Positions 29,447 through 39,108 of a stretch of 64,000 bases of DNA are shown here, piece after piece. The position numbers were made by a program, and so were the translations under genes. Where the stretch lies: assembly GCA_947502585.1 (NCBI GenBank), contig CANNAV010000007.1, positions 1 to 64,000 of the forward strand. The letters are read 5' to 3'. The notes below the pieces were generated by a model. That model ran no database searches, was not told the origin of the DNA, and worked only from the letters and a program-made list of their open reading frames with translations. This stretch comes from an uncultured Pseudovibrio sp. (GTDB lineage Bacteria > Pseudomonadota > Alphaproteobacteria > Rhizobiales > Stappiaceae). Position 1 is the stretch's first letter, and each line of letters begins with the position of its first letter.

Positions 29447-31336
29447 ATGCTTCAGGTTTCTAATCTTACATACCGCATTGCCGGGCGTCTTTTGATCGAC
29501 AATGCCTCCGTTACAATTCCAGGTGGCGCGAAAACCGGTCTCGTCGGTCGCAACGGCGTCGGCAAGTCTACGCTGTTCAAGCTGCTGTGCGGTGAGCTGT
29601 CCGTTGAGAGCGGCAGTGTGCATATGCCGCAAAAGGCCCGCGTGGGTCAGGTGGCTCAGGAAGCGCCGGGCACGCAGGAAACACTGCTTGAGGTGGTTCT
29701 GGCAGCTGATACGGAGCGCACAGCTCTTTTGGCTGAGGCCGAGACCGCCGATGATGCGCACCGGATTGCGGAAATTCATACACGGCTTGTCGATATTGAG
29801 AGCCACAGCGCTGAAGCGCGGGCCTGTGCAATCCTGAACGGGCTGGGTTTTTCTTATGACGAGCAGCAGCAGCCATGTTCCAGCTTCTCCGGTGGCTGGC
29901 GTATGCGTGTCGCGCTTGCTGCCCTGCTGTTTTCCAAACCAGACCTGATGCTGCTGGACGAGCCAACCAACTACCTCGACCTTGAAGGCACGATGTGGCT
30001 GGAGAACTTCATTGCGCGTTATCCGTACCAGGTTGTTCTGATCAGCCATGATCGCGACCTTTTGAACAATGCGGTAGACAGCATCGTGCATATGGACGGT
30101 GGCAAGCTCACCTTCTATCGCGGTGGGTATGACAGTTTTGACCGCCAGCGCCGAGAAACCATTTTGCTGCAGAAGAAGGCGGCTGATAAGCAGGAAAAGG
30201 CGCGCAAGCACATTCAAAGCTTCGTTGACCGTTTCCGTGCAAAGGCCTCCAAAGCAAAGCAGGCGCAATCCCGCATCAAGATGCTTGAGAAAATGCAGCC
30301 GATTTCCGTCCTTGATGAAGGATCAGGGCTGGAGCTGCACATTCCGCAGCCTGTAGCGAAGCTTTCTCCGCCGATCATCAAACTGGAACAAGCTTCTGTT
30401 GGCTATGACGACAAGGTGATCTTAAAGAACCTGACGCTGAACATTGATCATGATGACCGGATTGCGCTTCTGGGAGCCAATGGGAACGGTAAGTCCACCT
30501 TTGCCAGGCTGATTGCCGGGCGGCTTGGTCTGATGTCTGGTGATATGACAAAGGCCACCAGGCTGAGCACTGCGTTTTTTGCACAGCATCAACTGGAAGA
30601 CCTGATGCCGGAAAGCAACCCGATTGAGCATGTGCGTCCGTTGATGCCAGGAGCACTGGAATCCAAAGTCCGCGCTCGTGTGAACCGGTTTGGCTTGCCG
30701 ACCGACCGTATGCTGACCCCTGCCAGGGATCTTTCCGGTGGTGAGAAAGCCCGGTTGCTGCTGGGCCTTGCAACGTTCCACGGGCCGAACCTGGTTATTC
30801 TTGATGAGCCGACCAACCACCTCGATATCGACAGCCGCGAAGCCCTTGTGCACGCGATCAACGATTATGATGGTGCGGTTATCCTCATCAGCCATGACAG
30901 GCATCTGGTAGAGGCATGTGCTGACCGGCTGTGGCTGGTTGCTGATGGCGGCGTGAGAAACTTCGACGGCGATATGGCGGAGTACCGCAAGCTGATCCTT
31001 AAGGGCGACGGCAGCTCCGGGCCCAGGGCGGTGGCAGAAGAAGAAGACAGCGAGAAAGCAAATGCTCAAATTCGCCGTAAAGAAGCAGCTGAGCGCCGCG
31101 CGAAAACGGCTCCGCTAAAGAAAAATATTGAGACTGCGGAAAAAGACATCTCCAGGTATCAGAAATACCTCAAAAAGCTTGATGCTCTTCTGGCTGACCC
31201 CCGTATTTACACCGAAGCACCGCACAAGGCCAAAGAGCACGCCATCCGTCGCGCTGCCTATGTGAAGGTGCTGGCCGAGACAGAAGAGAAGTGGCTGGAG
31301 ATGTCTGCTGAGCTGGAAGCTTTGACGGGCGGGTGA
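29447..31336 (+). CDS. ABC-F family ATPase (Uup-like)
   Basis: 629 residues from MLQVSNLTYR at 29447. The longer frame starts 37 codons earlier but is not family-like. Two ABC ATPase domains without membrane helices: Walker A GRNGVGKST and GANGNGKST, signatures FSGGWRMR and LSGGEKAR, Walker B LMLLDEPTNYLDL and LVILDEPTNHLDI. The linker between them (about 240-320) is the charged arm that reaches the ribosomal P/E site. The C-terminal tail is a Lys/Glu-rich coiled coil. ABC-F proteins act on stalled or antibiotic-bound ribosomes, and Uup types also affect transposon excision. It is the last intact gene before the IS3 remnant. Confidence 0.93.
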   Translation: MLQVSNLTYRIAGRLLIDNASVTIPGGAKTGLVGRNGVGKSTLFKLLCGELSVESGSVHMPQKARVGQVAQEAPGTQETLLEVVLAADTERTALLAEAETADDAHRIAEIHTRLVDIESHSAEARACAILNGLGFSYDEQQQPCSSFSGGWRMRVALAALLFSKPDLMLLDEPTNYLDLEGTMWLENFIARYPYQVVLISHDRDLLNNAVDSIVHMDGGKLTFYRGGYDSFDRQRRETILLQKKAADKQEKARKHIQSFVDRFRAKASKAKQAQSRIKMLEKMQPISVLDEGSGLELHIPQPVAKLSPPIIKLEQASVGYDDKVILKNLTLNIDHDDRIALLGANGNGKSTFARLIAGRLGLMSGDMTKATRLSTAFFAQHQLEDLMPESNPIEHVRPLMPGALESKVRARVNRFGLPTDRMLTPARDLSGGEKARLLLGLATFHGPNLVILDEPTNHLDIDSREALVHAINDYDGAVILISHDRHLVEACADRLWLVADGGVRNFDGDMAEYRKLILKGDGSSGPRAVAEEEDSEKANAQIRRKEAAERRAKTAPLKKNIETAEKDISRYQKYLKKLDALLADPRIYTEAPHKAKEHAIRRAAYVKVLAETEEKWLEMSAELEALTGG

Positions 31337-31435
31337 GGCCGGGGCCTGCAAAGCTTTATGGAAATGAAAAGGTGGAGTTCGTCCCAGTTGCCGGACAATC
31401 GAGGATAGTGACTTTGATTGTTTGAGGAGATGGCA

Positions 31436-31965
31436 ATGAGTAGCAGGCGGGGCAAATATACTGATGAGTTTAAGTCTGCTGCAGTTGACCGGCTTTATGA
31501 AGCTGGAGCAACCCTCGCCAAGGTTTCAAGGACCCTAGGCTGACGCCAACGCAGTTGAAACTATAGCGCCTTGAAAGACAAGTGCTGGCTTGGAAGAAGC
31601 CAAATGCCTTGAACAGGAAAATGAGATCTTGCAGAAGGTTTCGGCTTTTTTCGCATCACGGGTGGGAAACCATGAGCAACAAGTATCTGTTCATTGCCGC
31701 CCATGCCAGAGACTATACGGTTTTTCTTCTGTGTCGGTTGCCGAGTGTCTCCCGCACCTGGTTTTATGGGTTCATGCAGAACTGAAGGTCCAGGACGAGG
31801 TTGTCAGCGAGCGCCGTGTTGCCAGGGTCATGAAAGAAAATGGAATTTCACCGCAACCACGCGGGCCGATGGTGCCGGTAACAACCCTAAGTAATCACAA
31901 AAAATCGCTCTCTCCGAACCTGTTGCAGCGCAAGTTTGACCGCTACACCTGTTGCGGCATATTGC
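31436..31965 (+). pseudogene. decayed IS3-family insertion sequence (orfA-orfB remnants)
   Basis: OrfA is recognisable from the ATG at 31436 (SSRRGKYTDEFKSAAVDRLY, AKVSRTLG) but stops at 31541. The next codons in another frame read LTPTQLKL, then a stop. A third frame carries CLEQENEILQKVSAFFAS, the usual orfA C-terminus. OrfB shows in pieces: NKYLFIAAHARDYTVFLLCR, then ERRVARVMKENGISPQPRG and SNHKKSLSPNLLQRKFDRY. At least three frame breaks are present, and the DDE catalytic core is absent. It ends about 70 bases before the dnaE 3' end. Confidence 0.85.
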
Positions 31966-32034
31966 CAGTTTCAGGAGCAAATTCCACTTATACTACCTCT
32001 CCAGATTCCCCGTGCCACCTCTCCACAACGCAGG

Positions 32035-35000
32035 CTAAGACATCTGGACGTCCATCACCCCCGGAAGCGTTTTAAGAGCGCCCGATATTTGCGGGGAAAG
32101 CTGATAGTTGCCCGGAAGTCTGACCTCCACTTCACGCTGGCCGTTATCCAGCAACACAACACAGCTCACCTCACCATCACCACCACGGCGCAACTGGCGT
32201 TGCATACTCCTGATCGGCTCATTCGACCTCAGGAAGATCCGGAGGGTACGATGCACCCTGCCCGCCACTTTTTCCAGTGGCTCCACTTGAGAAATGCGGA
32301 CACTGACTTCATCATCACGCATATCTGCCTGTACCAGAAGCACAACAGACTGCCCCGGCTCCAGCAGATCACGGTACTGGTTCAGTGTTTCGGAGAACAT
32401 CACCGCTTCATACTGCCCTGTCGGGTCAGAAATACGAACGATGCCCATCTGGTTGCCCGTACGGGTCTTTCGCTCCTGTTTTGCTGTCACAGTTCCTGCA
32501 AGGCGCCCCGCTGAAGCCCCAGCCTTCACGGAGCGTTCAAAATCCTTCCAAAGCTGCACACGCAACCTTGTAAATAGCTCGCGGTACTCATCAAGCGGAT
32601 GGGCTGAAATATAGAAGCCTACCGCCGCATACTCTTTTTGCAGCCGTTCAGAGGGAAGCCACGGGTCAGTCGGATTGAGTATCAAAGGCTCAGGCGCGTT
32701 ATCGCCGCCAAAGAAGTCATTTTGCCCGGAGGTTCTATTGTGTTCAGCTCGCTGCGCCATACCAACAATGCGGTCCAGACCATCGAGCAACTGTGCACGG
32801 TTTGGATTAAGTTCATCAAATGCCCCCGCGGCGATGAGGTTCTCGATGCTGCGTTTATTGAGAGCCTTTGGACTGATGCGTTTCGCAAAGTCACCCACAT
32901 CCCTGAATGGTTTATCACCGCGTACTTTTACAATGTGCTCAACCGCCTGCTCACCCACCCCCTTGATCGCACCCATGGCGTAAAGGATCTTGCCGTCCAG
33001 TACATCAAAATGCACACCCGACCTGTTGACAGAAGGCGGAACGACCTCAATGCCCATACGCACAGCTTCCTGACGGAAGTCACTCAGCTTATCTGTGTTC
33101 CCCAGATCAAGCGTCATGATACCAGCGAGGAACTCAACCGGATAATTCGCCTTCAGCCAGGCAGTTTGATAGGCCACAAGCGCATAAGCGGCCGCGTGGG
33201 ATTTGTTAAAACCGTAATTTGCGAACTTGGCCACCAGATCGTAGATCATACCGGCCTGGTCTTTATCAACCTTCTGCGCAACAGCCCCTTCAACGAAACG
33301 GGCACGCTGGATCTCCATTTCGGAAGCAATCTTCTTACCCATCGCGCGGCGCAGCAAATCCGCTTCACCAAGAGAGTAACCAGACAGCACCTGGGCAATC
33401 TGCATCACTTGCTCCTGGTAAACGATAATGCCGTTTGTCTCGATCAGGATTGGTTTCAGCAAGGGATGGAGATAATCAGGCTCCTGCTCGCCATGTTTTA
33501 CCGCGTTGTAGATCGGAATGTTGTCCATTGGCCCGGGGCGATAGAGCGCCACCAGAGCAATAATATCCTCAAACCGGTCTGGCCGCATACCAGCAATCGC
33601 CCGGCGCATGCCCTGACTTTCCAACTGGAACACACCAACAGTATCACCAGCAGCCAAAAGCTTATACGTTACGGGATCATCAACTGGGATCTCTTCAATC
33701 CTAACTTCAATACCGCGCTTCCTGATATGCGAAATCGCAGTATCAATCACTGTCAGTGTTTTCAGACCCAAAAAGTCAAACTTAACCAGACCGGCTGCTT
33801 CAACCCATTTCATGTTAAACTGAGCAACAGGCATGTCTGAACGAGGATCGCGGTAAAGCGGGACCAATTGCTCCAGTGGACGGTCACCAATCACCACACC
33901 CGCTGCGTGGGTGGAGGCATGGCGGTAAAGACCTTCCAGCTTCTGCGCCATTTTCAGGAGACGATCAACGACCTCTTCCTGTTTGGTCGCTTCACGCAGT
34001 CTGGGCTCCTGCTCAAGTGCTTCGGTCAGCGTCACCGGGCTGGCCGGGTTACCCGGCACCAGTTTACTCAGGCGATCCACCTGACCATATGGCATTTGCA
34101 GAACACGGCCTACATCGCGCAGCACCGCCTTGGCCTGCAACGTTCCGAAAGTGATGATCTGCGCGACCTGTTCCCGGCCATACTTGCGCTGTACATACCG
34201 GATCACTTCTTCACGCCGGTTCTGACAGAAGTCGATATCAAAATCCGGCATAGACACACGGTCCGGGTTCAGGAAGCGCTCGAACAACAATGAGAACCGC
34301 ATCGGGTCCAGATCAGTAATAGTCAGCGACCACGCAACAAGCGATCCCGCACCGGAGCCGCGCCCCGGTCCAACGGGAATATCCTCTTTCTTTGCCCACT
34401 TGATGAAGTCCGCAACGATCAGGAAGTACCCCGGGAACTTCATACGGATAATTATGCCAAGCTCATAATCCAACCGGTCCCAGTAATCTTTCGCTTCAAG
34501 TTCTGGTGCCAGACCATGCACATCAAGACGCGCCTGCAGGCCTTCTCTGGCCTGCCGCGTCAGCTCTTCCGCTTCGGCCCGTTCCGCCTCTCCAGCATCC
34601 GCATCCGCACCAGCAAAGCGCGGCAAAATAGGAGCCCGCTTCAATGGCCGATAATGACAACGCCGTGCAATCGCCACAGAATTCTCAAGTGCCTCCGGAA
34701 GGTCTGCGAACAGTTCCATCATCTGCTCACGGGTTTTGAAGCAGTGATCCGGCGTAAGCTGGCGGCGGTCCGTCTCAACAATTACGCGACCTTCCGAAAT
34801 CGCGAGCAGCGCATCATGCGCTTCATAGTCATCCGGATGAGGAAAATAAACCTCGCTGGTCGCAACAACAGGAATATTCAGATCGTAGGCAAGGTTCAGG
34901 AGGGCAGGCTCAACATCTTCCTCACCTTTCATGTTATGGCGTTGCAACTCCACATAAAGACGGTCACCAAATGCAGTTTGCAAAAGTTCCAGACGGGACT

Positions 35001-35469
35001 TGGCAAGATCAACATGACCTTCTTGCAACTGCGAGTTAATCGGCCCCTTACTCGCCCCGGTCAGTGCAATCAGACCACCGGACTTGTCCAACACACGGGA
35101 AAGGGGAACATTCGCTTTAAACCCCGGCTCTGTATCAAGAAAGGCTCTGGATACAAGATCCATGAGGTTTTCATAACCCGTTTCATTCGTCGCGAGAAAA
35201 ACCAGATCGCTGACGGCTTCATCTCCCACTGCATCAGGTTGATCCTTAAAGTTCACCGATATCTGACAACCGATAATTGGCTGCATACCCGCGCCAAATG
35301 CTTTTTCAGAAAATTCGAGTGCCCCAAACAGGTTCCCGCTGTCAGTAATAGCCAGCGCCGGCTGCTCATCCCTAGCAGCCAGATCCAGCAGCTTCCTAAT
35401 TGGAAGAGCTCCTTCCAGCAAGGAGTAAGCTGAGTGAATACGGAGATGGACGAAACCTGGAGATGACAT
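32035..35469 (-). CDS. dnaE: DNA polymerase III alpha subunit
   Basis: 1144 residues, normal for DnaE1. It is the catalytic subunit of the replicative polymerase. The N-terminal PHP domain starts FVHLRIHSAYSLLEGA. The polymerase core has the catalytic pair in SMPDFDIDFCQNRREEVIRY and the third Asp in VKFDFLGLKTLTVID. The finger and helix-hairpin-helix regions (GPMDNIPIYNAVKHGE, NYGFNKSHAAAYALVAYQTA, then SIENLIAAGAFDELNPNR) and a C-terminal OB domain follow. The gene is transcribed alone, flanked by an IS3 remnant downstream and an IS66-type remnant upstream. Confidence 0.97.
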   Translation of the reverse strand: MSSPGFVHLRIHSAYSLLEGALPIRKLLDLAARDEQPALAITDSGNLFGALEFSEKAFGAGMQPIIGCQISVNFKDQPDAVGDEAVSDLVFLATNETGYENLMDLVSRAFLDTEPGFKANVPLSRVLDKSGGLIALTGASKGPINSQLQEGHVDLAKSRLELLQTAFGDRLYVELQRHNMKGEEDVEPALLNLAYDLNIPVVATSEVYFPHPDDYEAHDALLAISEGRVIVETDRRQLTPDHCFKTREQMMELFADLPEALENSVAIARRCHYRPLKRAPILPRFAGADADAGEAERAEAEELTRQAREGLQARLDVHGLAPELEAKDYWDRLDYELGIIIRMKFPGYFLIVADFIKWAKKEDIPVGPGRGSGAGSLVAWSLTITDLDPMRFSLLFERFLNPDRVSMPDFDIDFCQNRREEVIRYVQRKYGREQVAQIITFGTLQAKAVLRDVGRVLQMPYGQVDRLSKLVPGNPASPVTLTEALEQEPRLREATKQEEVVDRLLKMAQKLEGLYRHASTHAAGVVIGDRPLEQLVPLYRDPRSDMPVAQFNMKWVEAAGLVKFDFLGLKTLTVIDTAISHIRKRGIEVRIEEIPVDDPVTYKLLAAGDTVGVFQLESQGMRRAIAGMRPDRFEDIIALVALYRPGPMDNIPIYNAVKHGEQEPDYLHPLLKPILIETNGIIVYQEQVMQIAQVLSGYSLGEADLLRRAMGKKIASEMEIQRARFVEGAVAQKVDKDQAGMIYDLVAKFANYGFNKSHAAAYALVAYQTAWLKANYPVEFLAGIMTLDLGNTDKLSDFRQEAVRMGIEVVPPSVNRSGVHFDVLDGKILYAMGAIKGVGEQAVEHIVKVRGDKPFRDVGDFAKRISPKALNKRSIENLIAAGAFDELNPNRAQLLDGLDRIVGMAQRAEHNRTSGQNDFFGGDNAPEPLILNPTDPWLPSERLQKEYAAVGFYISAHPLDEYRELFTRLRVQLWKDFERSVKAGASAGRLAGTVTAKQERKTRTGNQMGIVRISDPTGQYEAVMFSETLNQYRDLLEPGQSVVLLVQADMRDDEVSVRISQVEPLEKVAGRVHRTLRIFLRSNEPIRSMQRQLRRGGDGEVSCVVLLDNGQREVEVRLPGNYQLSPQISGALKTLPGVMDVQMS

Positions 35470-35744
35470 CTGGAGCCTTTGGGTTCATAAAGTATGTGTT
35501 ATAGTAGCACCTCCTTTGGAGGACCCAAAAGCAATTTGCAATTCTCTTGCAAATCGCACCGCTGGTTATCCCGAGTTTCCGCCTCTTTCCTCAGCAACTT
35601 CCAAGGAAACATTCGTGTCAGCACATCGCCCTACATCAGACAGCTGCTTGCAAAAAGAACGTTAGAACAGAATGCTGCTGCTTCACGAAGCATAAATGAC
35701 ATCCGCGAACCATAACACCCAAAGAAACCAACGCAGATCTTCAG

Positions 35745-35981
35745 TCAAGTCAAACCCGGATCATCAAGGACCCCGAGTATAACCCGTTTCTCTTTTGGAC
35801 CGGGGTTAAAGCGAGGATCTTTTAACCAGTAATAAAGCCGCACTTTGTTTATATCGTGCCGCATGGAAACATGAGCAACAGGGCTACTTCCTTCAACAGC
35901 CTCCCGGCAAACTGCCCGCTTGTCGTCATCGCTCCAGCGTCGCTCATAACTCTTCTTCATCACCAGTTTCCATGCGCACAA
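35745..35981 (-). pseudogene. IS66-type TnpA remnant
   Basis: About 78 codons; a start at MKKSYERRWSDDDKRAV (35960) is more family-like. The segment SYERRWSDDDKRAVCREA, then HDINKVRLYYWLKDPRFNPG, matches the helix-turn-helix accessory protein TnpA of IS66-family elements. The expected downstream genes tnpB and tnpC are absent, and the C-terminus looks cut short. Flanking sequence gives no clear terminal repeats. Confidence 0.6.
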
Positions 35982-36440
35982 AACTACTAATAGGATAAAG
36001 AAGAAAACCCGGCGCTGTCAGGTCTCCTGCACTGAGCGCTTACTTTCCAGCGGGCCGCCTGATTAAGTTAATTTGCTCTGTGAGTTCTGTACCGTTTCCT
36101 CGTAGGGAAACCTGTGCCAGGTGGTCACTGAAAACCGCTGCTTTTGAACCATGCCCCATTGCAACGTTCCATACCTGGATTATCGCGGGGCCAGGGGCGT
36201 TGCACGTCACTATAGATCTCACGGTGGCCACAACCACTGGTTACTCAGATAATTTTCTCTTGATTAGCAATCAAACAAAATTTGCTGTGTCCCGAAAGCA
36301 AATCTCTAAGAGGGCTGCTCTATATTCCTGCAAAGCACTATTGCGCCTGGGATCTCACCTGCTTCTCCTGTCGACTTGCGCTGATTATTCCGGGAAATGT
36401 GCGGAGTATTCCAACTTCCGCCGCAACATGAATGTAGATA
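35982..36440. other. intergenic region upstream of the P450 gene
   Basis: About 460 bases with only short, unconvincing reading frames on both strands. It presumably includes the promoter of the P450 unit. The unit's start ATG lacks a good ribosome site. Nothing else was recognised. Confidence 0.4.
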
Positions 36441-37826
36441 ATGGAAAACAGGATTTCATTATATCGGCCGCCGGCTCCCTATCCGGGAGAAGCCACAGAA
36501 GGCTGGAGAAACTTCAGCAATTATTTAAGCTCTGACCCTCTTGGTATCATTCCAAAGGAGCTATACGAGTGCACGATTTTTCAGTTTGACGATGAGGACC
36601 CGCGTAAATTCCTTCTAAATGAACCAAAGCTGCTGTCCAGAGTCTTAGAGGCGCAACAAGCTATTTTCACCAAAGGCGGCGGAGTTGCAGAACTGTTGAA
36701 GCCGATCCTGCATAATGGTCTGCTTACTACTGAAGGCGTTGACTGGCAAGACCAGCATGAGATGGTTGCGCCACTTTTTTCCAATACCAGGGTCCATATC
36801 TCTTTTGGATACCTTCAGGAGGCACTCAGTGCGTTTGTCGGGCGTTTTCAGCAATATGCTGAGACAGGTCAAACCGTCAAACTGGCGGAAGAGGTTAACT
36901 TTCTGGTTGCTGATGTCAATTTTCGATGTGTGTTCTCAAGGCCCATTGAAACTCAACTGGAACATCAGTGTTCCGACTCCATAACGAAGTATGAGGAACA
37001 GATTGCAGACATTGCGCTGGATCTAAAGCGTTTTATCGGCCGTGCCCAGCCAGCATTTACCGAAGATGCTTTGAAGACCGCAGAAGATGTACGTACCAGC
37101 ATTGCGCAGATCATTGATGAACACATGTATAACAAGCCTCCGAACTCTCAAAACTTCTTTCAAGTGTTTCAGGATGCAAGGGTTCCCTCGACCGGGAAGT
37201 CTTTTACTAAGTCACAATTAGTTGATCAGGTCGCGAGCATTTTCCTCTCAAGCCGCGAAACGACGTCTGCAGCGCTGTGTTGGTCTGTCTATATTCTTGC
37301 GCAATGCCCGGAAATTGTTGAACGTATTCGGACAGAAGTGCAACTGGTGACCGCTTGTGGCCCTATTTCTTATGAGCACCTGCCGCGCCTTCGCTTTACA
37401 CGTGACGTTTTCAAAGAAGTTTTGCGCCTTTATCCTCCGGTGCTTTATCTTTCGCGCGTTGCACGGGAAGACACGACCCTGGGAGACGCTTTAATTCCTA
37501 AGGACTCTATGGTGATCATCAGCCCATGGGTCGTTCATCGTCACCGTTCATTCTGGGAAAATCCGGATATGTTCGATCCTGATCGCTTTTCTCGCGGAGC
37601 AGCGAAGGCAACGCCTGGGAGCTATTTTCCCTTCGGCCTGGGGCCAAGAATGTGCATAAGCGCCAGTTTCGTCACCTTTCTTGGAATTAAAGTTATCGCA
37701 CGACTATGTACCCTCTTTGATTTCGAGACACTCAACACAGATGAGGTTCGTCCGGACAGTACATTTTATCTAAAGCCGTCACGGCCAGTTTTATGCAAAG
37801 TTCACAAAAGGAAGTTTATTAAGTAG
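36441..37826 (+). CDS. cytochrome P450
   Basis: 461 residues, soluble (no membrane anchor). It is a haem monooxygenase. The haem-thiolate signature is FPFGLGPRMCISA (Cys near residue 406). ExxR is in FKEVLRLYPPVLY, and the PERF-type segment is FDPDRFSRG. The I-helix reads SSRETTSA, keeping the acid-Thr pair but replacing the usual Ala-Gly by Ser-Ser. Overall pattern is nearer to class E (CYP4/CYP102-like) than to typical bacterial class B enzymes. No ferredoxin or reductase lies nearby. The next gene follows after 28 bases on the same strand, suggesting one transcript. The substrate is unknown; fatty-acid-type compounds are a guess from the class. Confidence 0.92.
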   Translation: MENRISLYRPPAPYPGEATEGWRNFSNYLSSDPLGIIPKELYECTIFQFDDEDPRKFLLNEPKLLSRVLEAQQAIFTKGGGVAELLKPILHNGLLTTEGVDWQDQHEMVAPLFSNTRVHISFGYLQEALSAFVGRFQQYAETGQTVKLAEEVNFLVADVNFRCVFSRPIETQLEHQCSDSITKYEEQIADIALDLKRFIGRAQPAFTEDALKTAEDVRTSIAQIIDEHMYNKPPNSQNFFQVFQDARVPSTGKSFTKSQLVDQVASIFLSSRETTSAALCWSVYILAQCPEIVERIRTEVQLVTACGPISYEHLPRLRFTRDVFKEVLRLYPPVLYLSRVAREDTTLGDALIPKDSMVIISPWVVHRHRSFWENPDMFDPDRFSRGAAKATPGSYFPFGLGPRMCISASFVTFLGIKVIARLCTLFDFETLNTDEVRPDSTFYLKPSRPVLCKVHKRKFIK

Positions 37827-37854
37827 TCGGAAGGTCAAACGTTGAGGTAACCCA

Positions 37855-39030
37855 ATGGACGCTAAAGTATTACAGCAGTTAAAAGCTGGCATTCAAAAGG
37901 CCCGTAAGCAGGAAGTCTACTTTGCGTATTCTCCAAACAAGAATCCAAAGGAAGACGACGCTTTGATAATTCACCCGCGCAAGAAACCAAAAATGCTTTT
38001 GATCGCGGTGAAGAAAGAGACCCAGAACCCCAAGAGTATGTGTGGGGCAATGACCATCAAGAGTAAGGATATGACCATCGAATGCGTTGGTAAGCCGCCT
38101 ACCCTGGGGCTTATCAAGATGATGCGTAAGTTCCTTATCAGCCAAAAACTGAACTTCAAAATCCATGTGCTGGATGAAGAAGGGAATACAATTCACTCTG
38201 ATAATGCAGAGGAAGAAGGAGCAGAGTCTCCAGATCATGTTCTGCATACATTCTCTAGTGAGACTGATGAAGTCTCTCACACCGGCAGCGATGAAGCCTT
38301 TACGGATGAAGAGCTGGCTGCCAGTGGCGAAAATCTGGAAGACACTGAAGAAGACGTGGACACATCTGCGGAAGATGCTGCAGCAGCGGCGGCAGAAGAC
38401 GCAACGCAAGAAGAAAACCTGCGCGACAAGCTGGCATCTATCCTGGCCGCTGTTACCCATAAAGTGGAGAAAGTGCTGGGTAAAGATGACGAATATGACG
38501 CAGCATTACAACAACAGCTCAGTATCATTGAAAATGCAGTGACCGCGCTTGATGATAAAGGGACCCAGGCTGGCGTAAAGGCCATTTTGGAACTTATCGC
38601 ACAACAACCATCTGCCCCAAAAGTTGATCAGAAAGAAGTTGCTGCGGCAATCAAGAAGCTGACAATCCAGCGCGTAGCCGCTGAATCCAGCATAAGCAGC
38701 CTTATGTCAAACTTAAAAAAACATCAGGATGCACGTATGCGGCTCATCGCAGAAAAGGGGCCAAGTGCAACTTTGCTGGGCAACACAAGCATACTTAAAG
38801 GAAACCTCGATCTGGTTCTCAAAGACCTGAAATCCTGGGGGACGGCACCAGCAGATAAACGCCCTGCTTTTGCGAAGAAGCTTTCCGTAAGTATCGCTAC
38901 TCTCAACAGTCAAATGGAATCAGATAACCTAATTGACCTGCTGGAGAAAAATCCGCTGGGTGTGTCAGTTTCGATTAAGGAACCGATCGCTGCAGCTTTG
39001 AAAGATCTCGAACAGACGATTTCTGTCTGA
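37855..39030 (+). CDS. unrecognised protein with an acidic linker, next to the P450
   Basis: 391 residues; TTGAGGTAA precedes the ATG. Three parts can be seen. Residues 1-118 form a Lys-rich, probably globular region (KARKQEVYFAYSPNKNPKED, then GLIKMMRKFLISQKLNFKIH). Residues about 119-190 are very acidic and low in complexity, with Ala and Glu/Asp runs. Residues about 190-391 are strongly helical (KLASILAAVTHKVEKVLGKD, LKKHQDARMRLIAEKG). There is no signal peptide and no known catalytic motif. It sits 28 bases after the P450 and 78 bases before another unknown, all upstream of the T6SS genes. It may be a T6SS-associated substrate or accessory factor, but that is only context. Confidence 0.82.
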   Translation: MDAKVLQQLKAGIQKARKQEVYFAYSPNKNPKEDDALIIHPRKKPKMLLIAVKKETQNPKSMCGAMTIKSKDMTIECVGKPPTLGLIKMMRKFLISQKLNFKIHVLDEEGNTIHSDNAEEEGAESPDHVLHTFSSETDEVSHTGSDEAFTDEELAASGENLEDTEEDVDTSAEDAAAAAAEDATQEENLRDKLASILAAVTHKVEKVLGKDDEYDAALQQQLSIIENAVTALDDKGTQAGVKAILELIAQQPSAPKVDQKEVAAAIKKLTIQRVAAESSISSLMSNLKKHQDARMRLIAEKGPSATLLGNTSILKGNLDLVLKDLKSWGTAPADKRPAFAKKLSVSIATLNSQMESDNLIDLLEKNPLGVSVSIKEPIAAALKDLEQTISV

Positions 39031-39108
39031 TCCAGACGCCCCGTGCTGCAGTCTTTGTAGCATGGGGCAAACTTTGCTTACAGGGACAAGCCGAAGGAGC
39101 ACCCCGCA

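Noticed and set aside
32638-33840. 400-codon open frame opposite dnaE
   Set aside because: It is an antisense shadow of dnaE with no recognisable domain or ribosome site.
36040-36237. 65-codon minus-strand frame upstream of the P450
   Set aside because: No ribosome site, no family likeness and an ordinary length for chance frames.
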